A stretch of 64,000 nucleotides of DNA from Flavobacterium fragile (GCF_023634865.1 NZ_JAMLJN010000006.1:124001-188000), one strand, 5' to 3'; positions 36,232 to 45,470 are shown, counted from the first letter of the stretch. Program-made: numbers and translations. The notes: generated from the sequence alone by a model not told the origin.

Positions 36232-37269
36232 TTAATAACTCGTATCGTCCAGCTTAACTTTTCCGTTAAATGTTTTATAGAGAAATAAAAAGTAAGCAGC
36301 TAATAGAGGAGCACCTATTAAAACAATGGTTAACATAATTCCTAACGATTTTTGTGAGGATGCTGCATTGTAAATGGTGATACTGTATTTTGGGTCAATA
36401 CTTGAAATTAATAAAGTAGGATATAATTGAAAGGCAACTAACATTAATAAAAATGCCATGGTAAGAGAAGAAAATATTAAGGCTTGAAAATACTTCTTTT
36501 TAGAAACCAATCGAGGCACATTGGCAACAGCCAAAAATGAAAAAATAGGAATAACAAAAAACAGTGGATTATTTCTAAAATTATCTGTAACTTCTGGCAT
36601 AAAAACCAAAGTATATAATGATGTTATTGAAAAACTAACAATAAAGAAAATCATTCCTTTTTTTAACAAAAATGTTAATCGAGCATGCAATCTTCCTTCT
36701 GTTTTTAATAATAGGAAAATAGCGCCTTGTGTCATAAAAATAGAAAGTGTTGTTAAGCCAACCATAATAGCATATGGACTAAGAAATGAAAAGAAAACAC
36801 CACCTTTGTAGCTGTAATTTTCTCCTAATTCAAATCCTTGTAATACATTTCCTAAAACAACTCCTAACAAAAAAGCAATTAATGTGTTGGATGCAAAATA
36901 AATAATATCCCAAGTTTTTCGCCACCACAACATGGTTTCTGCACTTCTAAATTTTATAGCCGATGAACGTAAAACCAATAACATTAAGAACAACATAAAC
37001 GGAATATACATAGCCGAAAGCATTGTTGCATACATTACAGGAAAACCCGCAAATAAAGCTCCTCCACCAATAATTAACCAAACTTGATTGGCATCCCAAA
37101 GTGGTCCAATAGCATTAATGGCAATTCGACGGCTTTCATCTTTTCTAAAAAACAAATGCCATGCTCCTGCTCCGTAATCAAATCCTTCTAAAATAGCATA
37201 ACCTGAAAATAATAATCCTACTACTAAATACCAAAGTGTTGGATAATCGATGCCTAAAAATGTTTCCAT
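36232..37269 (-). CDS. cydB: Cytochrome bd ubiquinol oxidase subunit II (CydB)
   Basis: 345 aa with eight or nine transmembrane segments. Typical CydB segments include PTLWYLVVGLLFSGYAILEGFDYGAGAW at about 9-36 (GFDYG), GPLWDANQVWLIIGGGALFAGFP (about 55-77) and RSSAIKFRS. It follows cydA by 10 bp and forms the CydAB oxidase, which reduces oxygen to water with quinol at high affinity. The gene is longer than some Bacteroidota CydB but shows no frame break. No cydX-like gene follows; a terminator does. Confidence 0.93.
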   Translation of the reverse strand: METFLGIDYPTLWYLVVGLLFSGYAILEGFDYGAGAWHLFFRKDESRRIAINAIGPLWDANQVWLIIGGGALFAGFPVMYATMLSAMYIPFMLFLMLLVLRSSAIKFRSAETMLWWRKTWDIIYFASNTLIAFLLGVVLGNVLQGFELGENYSYKGGVFFSFLSPYAIMVGLTTLSIFMTQGAIFLLLKTEGRLHARLTFLLKKGMIFFIVSFSITSLYTLVFMPEVTDNFRNNPLFFVIPIFSFLAVANVPRLVSKKKYFQALIFSSLTMAFLLMLVAFQLYPTLLISSIDPKYSITIYNAASSQKSLGIMLTIVLIGAPLLAAYFLFLYKTFNGKVKLDDTSY

Positions 37270-37279
37270 ATCTTGATGT

Positions 37280-38629
37280 TTAAATAGTTTCTAATTGATT
37301 GTGAGATTCGTTTTCGTAAGGACCGTGCTTGATTTTCTTATTCAAGGAGTACAAAAACAATAAGAATAAAATGGTATAAATAACCAAAAACAATATCAAA
37401 GAAAACAAAATTTGATTCGCTGATACTTCTTGCGAAAAGCCTTCACTGGTTCTCAAATGACCATAAACAATCCAAGGTTGACGTCCCATTTCTGCAGCAA
37501 ACCATCCTGCTTGATTGGCAATTTGAGGTAATAAAACAGAGAATGAGAAAATCCACATTAGCCACTTGCTTTCAAATAGTTTTCCTTTCCACCATAAAAA
37601 GCAGGCGTAAAAAGTAAGAGCAATCAAGAACATTCCAATAGAAATCATGATGTGATAAAATTGAAATACTGCATTTACCTGACTAGGTTGGTCTTCTTTC
37701 GGAAATGCATTTAAACCAGTAACTGGCGCTTTAAAATCTTGATGAACCAAAAATGATAATCCACCAGGAACACCTAAACCAGTAACTTCTTGTTTTTCAT
37801 TATCAACCCAACCTAAAAGATACAAATCTGCTGGTGCCGATTTTTCATAATGCCCTTCCATTGCAGCTAATTTTGCAGGTTGATTTACAGCAACACCATC
37901 TGCGGAACTATGACCCGAAATCAATTGTGTAAAGGAAACTACTGTAGCAACAACTAAAGCTATTTTAAACGCCACTTTAGATAATGCAACAAATTTTCCT
38001 TTTCTAATATAATAAGCATGTACACTTAACACCATAAAAGCACCTGCTAAAAATGCCCCTTGCCATACATGAATAATACGGTCTACACTTGATGGATTAA
38101 AAACCATTGCCCAAAAATCAGTTACTTCTGCTCGTGCCATTAGACCTTCACCCACTATGTGATACCCAGCGGGTGTTTGTTGCCAACTATTTGCTACCAC
38201 AATCCAGACAGCTGAAAACATGGAGCCTAAGAATACTCCAATTGTTGAAATAAAGTGTACTCTTGGTGAAACTCTATTCCATCCAAAAATTAAGATACCT
38301 AAAAAAGTACTTTCTAATCCGAAAGCAAACAATCCTTCTGCTGCTAATGCACTTCCGAAAATGTCACCAACATAGCGCGAATAAACTGCCCAATTGGTTC
38401 CAAATTCAAACTCCATGATAATTCCTGTTGCCACACCAATTCCAAATGTAATAGCGAAGATTTTCAACCAAAAACGAGTTAAAACTTCGTATTCCTTTTT
38501 GCCAGTTTTTAAATATAATCCTTCAAAAATTACCATAATCAATCCAATACCAATACTCAATGGCGGATAGATATAATGAAATGCAATAGTGAAAGCAAAC
38601 TGAATTCGAGCTAATATTTCGACATCCAT
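37280..38629 (-). CDS. cydA: Cytochrome bd ubiquinol oxidase subunit I (CydA)
   Basis: 449 aa. RIQFAFTIAFHYIYPPLSIG (about 7-26) has the heme b595 axial His; GRQPWIVYGHLRTSEG (about 388-403) is the invariant CydA motif; the Q-loop lies around residue 240-290 and includes GVPGGLSFLVHQD. It binds quinol and the three hemes. Head of the cydAB operon, driven by a CRP/FNR-class promoter (38652-38695). In the island it serves a high-affinity, NO/sulfide-resistant respiratory branch. Confidence 0.95.
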   Translation of the reverse strand: MDVEILARIQFAFTIAFHYIYPPLSIGIGLIMVIFEGLYLKTGKKEYEVLTRFWLKIFAITFGIGVATGIIMEFEFGTNWAVYSRYVGDIFGSALAAEGLFAFGLESTFLGILIFGWNRVSPRVHFISTIGVFLGSMFSAVWIVVANSWQQTPAGYHIVGEGLMARAEVTDFWAMVFNPSSVDRIIHVWQGAFLAGAFMVLSVHAYYIRKGKFVALSKVAFKIALVVATVVSFTQLISGHSSADGVAVNQPAKLAAMEGHYEKSAPADLYLLGWVDNEKQEVTGLGVPGGLSFLVHQDFKAPVTGLNAFPKEDQPSQVNAVFQFYHIMISIGMFLIALTFYACFLWWKGKLFESKWLMWIFSFSVLLPQIANQAGWFAAEMGRQPWIVYGHLRTSEGFSQEVSANQILFSLILFLVIYTILFLLFLYSLNKKIKHGPYENESHNQLETI

Positions 38630-38651
38630 AACAATATTTTTTTATGAAACA

Positions 38652-38695
38652 CAAAACTATAAGATGTTAGAGACTTTAAAAGTAACGCTTGTTAC
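38652..38695 (-). promoter_or_regulatory. CRP/FNR-type class II promoter of cydAB
   Basis: -7 element CAAAACTA (38652-38659; TAGTTTTG on the minus) and perfect palindrome GTAAC-gctt-GTTAC (38682-38695), centre 38688.5, 36.5 bp from the -7 end. The start would be near 38646, so the operator centre is at about -42, as for class II activation. Confidence 0.82.
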
Positions 38696-38738
38696 ACAAA
38701 CAAAAAATTAACATCTGTTTATTTTCATCAAAAAAAAA

Positions 38739-38760
38739 GCCCCGAAAAATCGAGGCGTTT
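38739..38760 (-). terminator. Terminator after the 68-aa Cys-rich protein
   Basis: gcctcga/tcggggc (38739-38757) stem with a T/A tract; a related copy of the cydB terminator with the same core. It ends the minus-strand transcript of 38781-38987. Confidence 0.8.
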
Positions 38761-38780
38761 TGAATTTATTTTGAATAAAA

Positions 38781-38987
38781 TTATTCAGCTTTTTTAGTAG
38801 CGGCTTTTTTAGATGAACAACATCCACCTGATTTAGACTCAGAACCGCAAGATTTTTTATCTTCTGTTGAGCAAGATTTTTCAGTTTTTGCTTTCTCTTT
38901 TTTAGCTTTTTGTTTAGGCTCTTGCGCATTAACATTCATTGAAAACATAAAAGCTGCAACAGCTAGGATAGAAACTAATTTTTTCAT
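38781..38987 (-). CDS. Small secreted Cys/Lys-rich protein, 68 aa
   Basis: Signal peptide (residues 1-21, MKKLVSILAVAAFMFSMNVNA, cleaved before QEP). The mature 47 residues contain about ten Lys and five Cys (KSCSTEDKKSCGSESKSGGCCSS), a low-complexity metal-binding-like periplasmic peptide. Such proteins occur near copper and cytochrome oxidase genes in Flavobacteriia. It is divergent in no sense but shares direction with cydA, ending at its own terminator. -7 element CAAATATA at 39041-39048 has no palindrome at the regulon spacing. Confidence 0.75.
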   Translation of the reverse strand: MKKLVSILAVAAFMFSMNVNAQEPKQKAKKEKAKTEKSCSTEDKKSCGSESKSGGCCSSKKAATKKAE

Positions 38988-39093
38988 TGTTTTTATTTTT
39001 TAATTGTTATTTATTCTTTTTTGTGTGCATTGCACTATGACAAATATATATAATTTTGTAAATAGTACTCTTAATTTTTTATTATTTTAACAG

Positions 39094-40695
39094 TTAAATT
39101 TTTTTTATTACTTTTTCAGACACATAAAACTTATCATCGAATACAAAAGTAATAATTACAAATTCAGTATTTGCTGAAGAAATATCAAAATTCATGCCGC
39201 TTTTCCCAGCACGAATTCCTTCAATATCACCTTCTTCAACTACTTTTCCATCTAATGTAGAAATCATGTAATTCACCGAAGTTTCATAAGGCATCGTAAA
39301 TTCTACTCGAATGGTGTCTGAAGTTGTAGGATTTGGCGAAACTACAACCGAAAAAGGGTTTTTACCATCAATTTGTTGTACGTTTAATGGTGTGTTTTTT
39401 ACCAATTTTACTTCATAAATTGTTGGATCAGCAGAAGTCAATCCGGTTTGATTGTCAGTAAATGCAGATGGCGAAGCACTTTGAATTCCGCCAAATAAAT
39501 GTCCAATTACAAATTCATTAGCTGTAATATTCGACAATTGTATCACTTCATTTGAATAATGTGGTAAATTTTCATTTGGGATAAATTCGGCTCCAGCGCC
39601 TTTTAAATTTGGCATTTCCACTGGTAATTGGTATTCATATAAATCTCCTGTAGCTGTTCGAGTAGTTCTACTAATTGTTTTCACAAAAGGAACCGTATTA
39701 TCTTGAATTAAATTTCCTGCTTGATAGAAATACTGACTCATTCCTCCAAAAAACAAATTGTGCATTTGGTTTAAAGTAGCATCATACAAACATGCTTTTC
39801 CGCTGTGGTAATTGCTCAAATATTGATTGAATTGTGTCTGCGGATAATAACCTGATGCTTTGATGTCAACTGGATATAAAAACGGCAAATCAACCGCAAT
39901 TTGAAATACACCAGATGAAATGGTATAACCTAACTCACCATCAGGAAACACTTGAGGCAATAAATTATAATCGCGACGGTGCAAATGAACCGCATCTGAA
40001 ATTACTTCATAATTGGCAAAACTTAAAGTTGTTCCGGAATTATCAATCGTGAATTTTCGGATAGCATTCGAATACGTTTGGGTAAACGTTGGGTTATTCA
40101 TTGGGTTATATCTCCCATCAAAACGATGTCCGCCAACCAAATAAAATGTAGAACCAATTTTTGCTAATTGACCACCAGTAATAGCGAAATTTGCATTCGA
40201 AATTTGTTTGAAATAAGTAGTTATTGGCGTTCCTGCAATGATAGCGTTTATCAAATTAGGCACATCAACCGAAGTTAAATTATCAAACGTTTTATGATCG
40301 GCAGCGGTTGTCGAATAAGCATAACCTCCAATAATAAACAAAGCATCTCCGTCTTGATAAAAGTTCATGTTTGTAGATTGCAATTGTTCTTTAATTCCTG
40401 TTGGAAGCGAATTTACGGAAACCGACCACGATTGTTGGGTAGCAATATCTACCACATACATATCTGTGTTATTCTGTGCTCCTGGAAAAGCATTATTAGG
40501 CTGACGTGCATGAACACCATCTTTTCTTCCACCAATTATAAGCCATTTTCCGTTGTGTTGAGCAAAAGCATACGAATGTAGCCCTGGTAAGCCAGAAACA
40601 GCAACCGGAGTTAAAACTACATCATAATCAAATGTAGTTTGTGCTATTGATGACTGCAAAAAAGTCAATAATAACACGATGAAATATTTTTTCAT
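39094..40695 (-). CDS. Kelch-repeat secreted protein with T9SS sorting domain
   Basis: 533 aa with signal peptide (1-18, MKKYFIVLLLTFLQSSIA). Several kelch-type blades are visible (HNGKWLIIGGRKDG about 48-61; DALFIIGGYAYS; STFYLVGGHRFDGR), suggesting a beta-propeller. The C-terminal 80 residues, starting near NPFSVVVSPNPTTSDTIRVEF, form a type A T9SS CTD ending KVIKKI. Substrate not deducible. It lies in the island between the cyd genes and the thioredoxin operon. Confidence 0.82.
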   Translation of the reverse strand: MKKYFIVLLLTFLQSSIAQTTFDYDVVLTPVAVSGLPGLHSYAFAQHNGKWLIIGGRKDGVHARQPNNAFPGAQNNTDMYVVDIATQQSWSVSVNSLPTGIKEQLQSTNMNFYQDGDALFIIGGYAYSTTAADHKTFDNLTSVDVPNLINAIIAGTPITTYFKQISNANFAITGGQLAKIGSTFYLVGGHRFDGRYNPMNNPTFTQTYSNAIRKFTIDNSGTTLSFANYEVISDAVHLHRRDYNLLPQVFPDGELGYTISSGVFQIAVDLPFLYPVDIKASGYYPQTQFNQYLSNYHSGKACLYDATLNQMHNLFFGGMSQYFYQAGNLIQDNTVPFVKTISRTTRTATGDLYEYQLPVEMPNLKGAGAEFIPNENLPHYSNEVIQLSNITANEFVIGHLFGGIQSASPSAFTDNQTGLTSADPTIYEVKLVKNTPLNVQQIDGKNPFSVVVSPNPTTSDTIRVEFTMPYETSVNYMISTLDGKVVEEGDIEGIRAGKSGMNFDISSANTEFVIITFVFDDKFYVSEKVIKKI

Positions 40696-40757
40696 TGTAT
40701 AAAATTATAAATTAAGCTCCTATAAAATAAGAACTATAAATAAACTTTTTAAATTTC

Positions 40758-41078
40758 TTAAATGAAAAATTTCGGTGGATGCCAAATAGAATGTTGGTAT
40801 TTTGGAATGAAAATCATTTCATAGTTTGATTTTTCCTTTTCGGTATAAAAATCAGGAATTAAAATGATTTCTTTGAGTGAAATTTCAGCAACAAATTGCG
40901 TTGGACTAAAGTTCAAATTCATAATTACTTTACCTTTTTCGCAACCCGAATTTGATTCATCAGCATTATGACAAGTATTTTGACATTCTTGACTCACAAA
41001 CATTTTCATAGCTCTAGCCGATGGCAAAGTAGTAAGTGCCATTAGGTAAACAAAAAGTATGTAAGTAATAATTTTCAT
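40758..41078 (-). CDS. Small secreted protein, 106 aa, HPP tail
   Basis: Residues 1-22 form a signal peptide or membrane anchor. QECQNTCHNADESNSGCEKGK (about 30-50) holds three Cys and a His; the C-terminus ends HSIWHPPKFFI. The 41721 gene on the other side of the shared promoter region has the same plan (CNGKCHL, then FHPPQNTLFIA), so the two are probably relatives or both copper-related accessory proteins. Last gene of the leftward operon 41598-40758, 23 bp after the thioredoxin gene. Confidence 0.6.
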   Translation of the reverse strand: MKIITYILFVYLMALTTLPSARAMKMFVSQECQNTCHNADESNSGCEKGKVIMNLNFSPTQFVAEISLKEIILIPDFYTEKEKSNYEMIFIPKYQHSIWHPPKFFI

Positions 41079-41101
41079 GATACGAAATTACGAAAAAAAA
41101 A

Positions 41102-41404
41102 TCAATGCGAATGTTCTAGAACATTTTTTATTATTTCTTCTTTTGATAAAACGGCTTTTGTTTGCCAAACTATTTGCCCTTCAAAAAACAAAACCAACAT
41201 TGGTAATGTTGTAATTTGATATTGTTCAGCAAGATTTGGCGCTTCATTAACATCTAAATTGTAAACTAAAACTCTATTCCCTATTGCGTTTTTAACTTGT
41301 TGTAATGTTGGCGTCATCATTTGACATGGATTACACTCGTTTGTTTTAAAATTTATTAAAACAGCTTCATTTGTATTGATGCTTTTTTGAATAGTTGTTT
41401 CCAT
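41102..41404 (-). CDS. Thioredoxin-like protein, CNPC active site
   Basis: 100 aa. The TNECNPCQMM motif puts a CxxC at residues 24 and 27, within a thioredoxin fold that continues with VLVYNLDVNEAPNLAEQYQITTLPMLVLF (cis-Pro in TLP). No signal peptide, so it acts in the cytoplasm. It lies 2 bp after the 63-aa DUF2892-like gene. Role: thiol-disulfide exchange, possibly linked to the rhodanese/sulfide chemistry of the region. Confidence 0.85.
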   Translation of the reverse strand: METTIQKSINTNEAVLINFKTNECNPCQMMTPTLQQVKNAIGNRVLVYNLDVNEAPNLAEQYQITTLPMLVLFFEGQIVWQTKAVLSKEEIIKNVLEHSH

Positions 41405-41406
41405 AT

Positions 41407-41598
41407 TTATTTTGTTTTAGGAATTTGACAACCTTGTGCACCACAACCGGTATCAAAAAGTGCTTGTATTAAAAAAAATGAGGCAAAAAGCAAGAAAAAA
41501 TATTGATTTGTGGTAATAGCATGATAAGCAATTCCAACTGAGAAAAATAATCTAATCCATCTCATTAAGTGCCAATTTGTAAAAAATATTTTTTTCAT
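41407..41598 (-). CDS. DUF2892-like inner membrane protein, 63 aa
   Basis: Two hydrophobic segments (about 13-30 and 31-50) and a Cys pair near the end (FDTGCGAQGCQIPKTK). The start MKKIFFTNWHLMRWIRLFFSV resembles the YgaP/DUF2892 membrane domain common beside rhodaneses in sulfur metabolism. First gene of the leftward operon with thioredoxin and the 106-aa protein. Confidence 0.72.
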   Translation of the reverse strand: MKKIFFTNWHLMRWIRLFFSVGIAYHAITTNQYFFLLFASFFLIQALFDTGCGAQGCQIPKTK

Positions 41599-41645
41599 AT
41601 GTATTTTAATTTAATGTAAATTTATTAGTATTTTTGCAGTTCGTT

Positions 41646-41689
41646 GTAACAAATATTACAAACTATGTAAAATGCATAATTTAATTTTG
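41646..41689 (+). promoter_or_regulatory. CRP/FNR-type promoter of the copper-receptor operon (divergent)
   Basis: Palindrome GTAAC-aaat-ATTAC (41646-41659), centre 41652.5. On the plus strand TAATTTTG (41682-41689) ends 36.5 bp downstream, as at the other regulon promoters. On the minus strand TAAATTTA (41617-41624) sits 35.5 bp away and could drive the DUF2892/thioredoxin operon from the same operator. Confidence 0.75.
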
Positions 41690-41720
41690 TTGTTATAATG
41701 GAGTTTATATTCAAATACAT

Positions 41721-42131
41721 TTGAAAACATCTACCAAATATCTTATTACTACAATACTACTTGTATCAATGTTTTCTCAATCATTGAAATTTTCTTATTT
41801 GGTTTATGAATACACTACAAACAACAAAGCATTTACAGAAAAATATTGTAAAAATATAGATAAACCAGCGCTAAAATGTAATGGTAAATGTCATTTAAAA
41901 AACGAATTAGCAAAAACTTCAGAAACCAACAAACCTGTTAATTCCGAACAAAAACAAAATACTAATTATCAAACCGAAATTTTATTTTTTGAAACAATTA
42001 CTTGGTATCAATTTCCTTCGGATTTTTGTTTTCTAAATAAAATTATTAATTCTAAATACACGAATTTGTATTGCGACTTATTTACAAATTCGTCTTTTCA
42101 TCCTCCACAAAACACACTGTTTATAGCTTAA
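41721..42131 (+). CDS. Small secreted Cys-containing protein, 136 aa, before the copper receptor
   Basis: The only usable start is TTG at 41721; the ATG at 41699 closes after eight codons. A membrane segment spans about residues 8-30. CNGKCHLKNEL (about residue 53-63) with Lys/Glu surroundings and the tail FHPPQNTLFIA are the notable parts. It lies 30 bp ahead of an OprC-like receptor and under the same FNR promoter, so it may be a periplasmic copper chaperone or a TonB-accessory protein (inference). Confidence 0.65.
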   Translation: MKTSTKYLITTILLVSMFSQSLKFSYLVYEYTTNNKAFTEKYCKNIDKPALKCNGKCHLKNELAKTSETNKPVNSEQKQNTNYQTEILFFETITWYQFPSDFCFLNKIINSKYTNLYCDLFTNSSFHPPQNTLFIA

Positions 42132-42160
42132 TTACAAATTAATTTAAACAGTAAAATAAA

Positions 42161-44263
42161 ATGAAAAAAATAGTCATTATAGGATTGCTATGGTCTTCTG
42201 CTATGGTATATTCTCAAGAAAATAATGATACAGAAGTTATAAAAGATTCTTTAAAAACAACCTATTTAGACGAAATAATTTTAATTGAAAATCCATTAAA
42301 AAAGATTTCTCATTCAGTTATAGCAATTGATGAAGCTAAAAAAAATAGTCAACCCAGAACTGCAACTGATTTATTTAAAGATATTCCAGGTTTTAGCATC
42401 CAAAAAAGAAGTGCAATTGCTTCTGAACCATCGTTACGAGCTTTCAAATATGAACAAATGAACATCAAATATGATGCTGGTGGAAAATACGTGCACGCTT
42501 GCCCGAATAGAATGGATCCAATCACAGCACATATAATTCCAGAAGAAGTTCATAAAATTGAAGTCATTAAAGGCCCTTTTACAACACGTTATGGACAAAC
42601 TTTTGGAGGAATTGTAAACATTGTGACAACACCTGAAATTCATACAAATAATGGATTATTTGGCGAAATACAAAGCGGATTTGAAACAAATGGAAACAAC
42701 AGTGCTTCGAGAGCTGAATTACAATATGTAAAAAATAAATTCAACCTTACAGTAAATGGCGAATATAGAGAATATGGTGATTACAAAGACGGAAATGGAG
42801 TTGAAACACCATCTGGGTTTATAACCAAAAGTTATTCGGCAAAAGCTGGCTACAACTTTACAGACAATCAAACGATTAGGTTGGATTGGAGACAAAAGTT
42901 TGGCGACCAAATTATTCATACAGGTTTGCCTATGGATTCTCCTTTTGATGATAGTTACAGCTTAGGATTGGATTATAAATGGAAATCTGTTTCTGAAAAC
43001 ATCAAGAATATTTCGTTCAAATCCTATTACACATTTGTAGATCATTTAATGACCAATGGTTTTGATTTAGATGATCCAAGACCAAATTATCCAGCTATTG
43101 ATGCACGAACACCGGTAACTTCAAATTCCTTTGGCGGAAGATTTGAAATCGAACACCAACCAAACGAAAAATTGAATTTGTTTTATGGTCTCGACTTAGA
43201 TAATATTTACAGAGAAGGGAAAAAATCGGTTACAGCAAATATTAATCCTAATACAGGCGAACCTTTTGCTATTCCAACAACCACTATTGCAGAAGTTTGG
43301 CAAGACGCTACTACTACAGATTTTGGAGCTTTTACCGAAATTAATTACTTAATCAATTCAAATTTAGCAATAACAGCTGGCGCAAGAATAGATTATGTAA
43401 CCGCAAAAATTGAAAGTCCTGACCCTGGTTTTTTAGCCATTTATGGAACTGTTTCTGACAAAACAGATGTTACTTTTGCAGGTCATGCAGGCTTAAAATT
43501 CAATAAAAAAGGTTGGAATTCTCAACTTTCATTTGGTAGAGGTGTTAGAACGGCATCAATGTTGGAACGTTACATTTATCGTTTTGAAATTGGTTCAGAT
43601 TCACGTCAATACATAGGAAATCCTGATTTAAAACCAGAAGTTAATTACCAAACTGAATGGTCTATTTCAAAAAAAATGAAGCAATTTACTATTGGAACAA
43701 GTGCTTTCTTTTCCTACATGGATAATTATATCACGGGCGTTTTAAGACCCTCGCTAACAGGCGGAACCTCTTGTGGTGGAGCGGCACCAATGGCTCCAAA
43801 ACAATTTTTAAATGTAAACGCGTATCAATATGGTTTTGAAGCTTTTGTAGATTGGAAAATAATAGAAAATTTAAGTTTTAATACCAATATTTCTTATACC
43901 AAAGCTCGAAATTTATCATTAAAAGAACCATTAGCTCAGGTATTTCCAATGGCAATTCGAAACGAATTAAAGTTTGAAAAACCAAAATATTGGTTGAGTT
44001 TACGTACTGAAATTGTAGCAGATCAAAATGATTTTGCTCCAAGTTTTGCAGAAACAGCAACACCAGGTTATGAAGTTTTTGATTTTAGAATAGGTTACAA
44101 ACCTCTGAAAAACGTAACATTAGGAGGAGCAATTTTAAATATTTTTGATGAAGGATATTATTCACATTTGAATTTTTCATTCAAAAACGCAGACCTAAAT
44201 AATGGATATAGAATCCATGAACCTGGCAGAAACTTTAGCTTTTTTGCTAAGTATAATTTTTAA
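42161..44263 (+). CDS. TonB-dependent copper receptor, OprC/NosA-like
   Basis: 700 aa with signal peptide (1-18) and plug domain (about 45-165). The plug contains HACPNRMDPITAH: CPNRM at residues 114-118 is the CxxxM copper-binding pattern of OprC/NosA (Cys143-x-x-x-Met147 in P. aeruginosa OprC), and the VHKIEVIKGPFTTRYGQ block follows. The 22-strand barrel fills the rest; the C-terminal aromatic residue is Phe (NFSFFAKYNF). No N-terminal CarboxypepD-like domain. It should import copper across the outer membrane. Regulation by the FNR-type promoter fits copper demand by respiratory enzymes. Confidence 0.85.
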   Translation: MKKIVIIGLLWSSAMVYSQENNDTEVIKDSLKTTYLDEIILIENPLKKISHSVIAIDEAKKNSQPRTATDLFKDIPGFSIQKRSAIASEPSLRAFKYEQMNIKYDAGGKYVHACPNRMDPITAHIIPEEVHKIEVIKGPFTTRYGQTFGGIVNIVTTPEIHTNNGLFGEIQSGFETNGNNSASRAELQYVKNKFNLTVNGEYREYGDYKDGNGVETPSGFITKSYSAKAGYNFTDNQTIRLDWRQKFGDQIIHTGLPMDSPFDDSYSLGLDYKWKSVSENIKNISFKSYYTFVDHLMTNGFDLDDPRPNYPAIDARTPVTSNSFGGRFEIEHQPNEKLNLFYGLDLDNIYREGKKSVTANINPNTGEPFAIPTTTIAEVWQDATTTDFGAFTEINYLINSNLAITAGARIDYVTAKIESPDPGFLAIYGTVSDKTDVTFAGHAGLKFNKKGWNSQLSFGRGVRTASMLERYIYRFEIGSDSRQYIGNPDLKPEVNYQTEWSISKKMKQFTIGTSAFFSYMDNYITGVLRPSLTGGTSCGGAAPMAPKQFLNVNAYQYGFEAFVDWKIIENLSFNTNISYTKARNLSLKEPLAQVFPMAIRNELKFEKPKYWLSLRTEIVADQNDFAPSFAETATPGYEVFDFRIGYKPLKNVTLGGAILNIFDEGYYSHLNFSFKNADLNNGYRIHEPGRNFSFFAKYNF

Positions 44264-44280
44264 CACTTAATACAAATAAA

Positions 44281-45036
44281 ATGAAAAATAGAATAAAATT
44301 TTTAACAATAGCTTTATTAGCAACAACATTTTTAACATTCACTTCATGTGATGATGATAATTCAGTATTACCTGTAGAAACCCATGAAGACGCTTATGGC
44401 GATGTAATTCTGAAAAAAATGGATATGATGGGAACTATCAAATATATTCCAATTTTTATGGCAGGAGGAAATACAGTTAATGCTACAGGTTGTATTGTTA
44501 CTGATCCAAATGGAACCGAATTTGCAATTAACGAGTTTTGGGCTGGACCAGGAAGTTTAACAGGAAAGGGAGTTGCAACAACTACTAAACCTACAATGGG
44601 AACTTACACGTTTAAATTAAAATTTGCTGATGGTTATGAAAAAACCGTTACTGATGAATTAACAGATGTAGAAACCAGTTTAGCAATGCCAATAGTAGTA
44701 ACTAGAATTCCGGCAACTGCAACAGAACCAGAAAAAATAAAATTAGATTGGACTGCCGTTCCAAACACTGATTTAATTTGTATTAAACTTACAGAATTGG
44801 ATATTGAAGGTACAAAACCTCTTTTCAAAATGGCAAAATTAGATGCTAGTTTAACAACATATACAATTAGTTTAGATGGTGGAACAGGATGGTTAAGACC
44901 TACAACCGATTTAACAACTGGAACAGAATATTACATAACTGTAGCTGCAAAAAAAGTAGAAACTGGAAAAGTAGTAGATGGAGCAAGTAAAGACTTTGCT
45001 CATAGTGCTTGTTCTAAAATTAAAATTGTTTTTTAA
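44281..45036 (+). CDS. Lipoprotein downstream of the copper receptor, 251 aa
   Basis: Lipobox FLTFTSCDDD gives Cys at residue 23. The rest contains Ig/fibronectin-like beta segments (KIKLDWTAVPNTDLICIKLTEL). Genes of this type follow TonB receptors in Bacteroidota and encode surface or periplasmic ligand-binding lipoproteins. It follows the receptor by 17 bp and ends near a bidirectional terminator (45062-45093). Copper binding cannot be shown: only three Cys and few Met/His clusters (MDMMGT) are visible. Confidence 0.75.
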   Translation: MKNRIKFLTIALLATTFLTFTSCDDDNSVLPVETHEDAYGDVILKKMDMMGTIKYIPIFMAGGNTVNATGCIVTDPNGTEFAINEFWAGPGSLTGKGVATTTKPTMGTYTFKLKFADGYEKTVTDELTDVETSLAMPIVVTRIPATATEPEKIKLDWTAVPNTDLICIKLTELDIEGTKPLFKMAKLDASLTTYTISLDGGTGWLRPTTDLTTGTEYYITVAAKKVETGKVVDGASKDFAHSACSKIKIVF

Positions 45037-45061
45037 TATAATTAAAACTAATTTATTATTT

Positions 45062-45093
45062 AAAATCCTCAAGTTTAACTACTTGAGGATTTT
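45062..45093. terminator. Bidirectional terminator between the copper operon and the Fur-family gene
   Basis: aaaatcctcaag (45062-45073) and cttgaggatttt (45082-45093) form a perfect 12-bp stem with an 8-base loop; A/T tracts on both sides. Confidence 0.9.
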
Positions 45094-45464
45094 AGTTTAT
45101 TACAATTATTGCAAATTCCAGTGATCCAAAAATTTATATTTTCTAATTTATAATTCTTTGGTAATTTAATTTCTATTTCATCATTGATGCACTCAACCTT
45201 TTCGCATACAGAACATTTAAAATGATAATGATTATGAAAATGAACTTCTTTACACGTTTTACATATAAAATAATAAGAAATTCCGTCGTCTGAAATAGCT
45301 TTATGGATTATTCCATCATTAAGAAAACTTTGTAAAATTCTATAAATAGTTACTTTATCAAAGTGAGCTAATTCTTTAATTAAATCATCTGGCTTTAAAC
45401 CATAATCATGTTTTTTTAAGAAATCAATAACAGCTTGTTTTGATTTTGTATTTCTTTTTATCAT
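45075..45464 (-). CDS. Fur-family (Zur-like) metal regulator
   Basis: 129 aa from the ATG at 45464; a TTG 12 bp upstream is possible. Winged helix at about 1-55 (KVTIYRILQSFLNDGIIHK). The metal part has CKTCKEVHFHNHYHFKCSVCEKVEC (cited in parts: CKTC near 68, HFHNHYHF near 75, CSVC near 84, and GICNNC at the end), with two CxxC zinc knuckles as in Zur/Fur. It is divergent from a TonB receptor and the shared region has a TTGCAA/TTGCAT inverted repeat overlapping the receptor's -33 element. Zinc versus iron specificity is inferred from the Zur-like Cys/His pattern. Confidence 0.82.
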   Translation of the reverse strand: MIKRNTKSKQAVIDFLKKHDYGLKPDDLIKELAHFDKVTIYRILQSFLNDGIIHKAISDDGISYYFICKTCKEVHFHNHYHFKCSVCEKVECINDEIEIKLPKNYKLENINFWITGICNNCNKLKSSSS

Positions 45465-45470
45465 TTCTAA

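Noticed and set aside
39041..39084. FNR-type site upstream of the 68-aa Cys-rich gene
   Set aside because: The palindrome TTAAT-tttt-TATTA is AT-only and does not match either half-site type.
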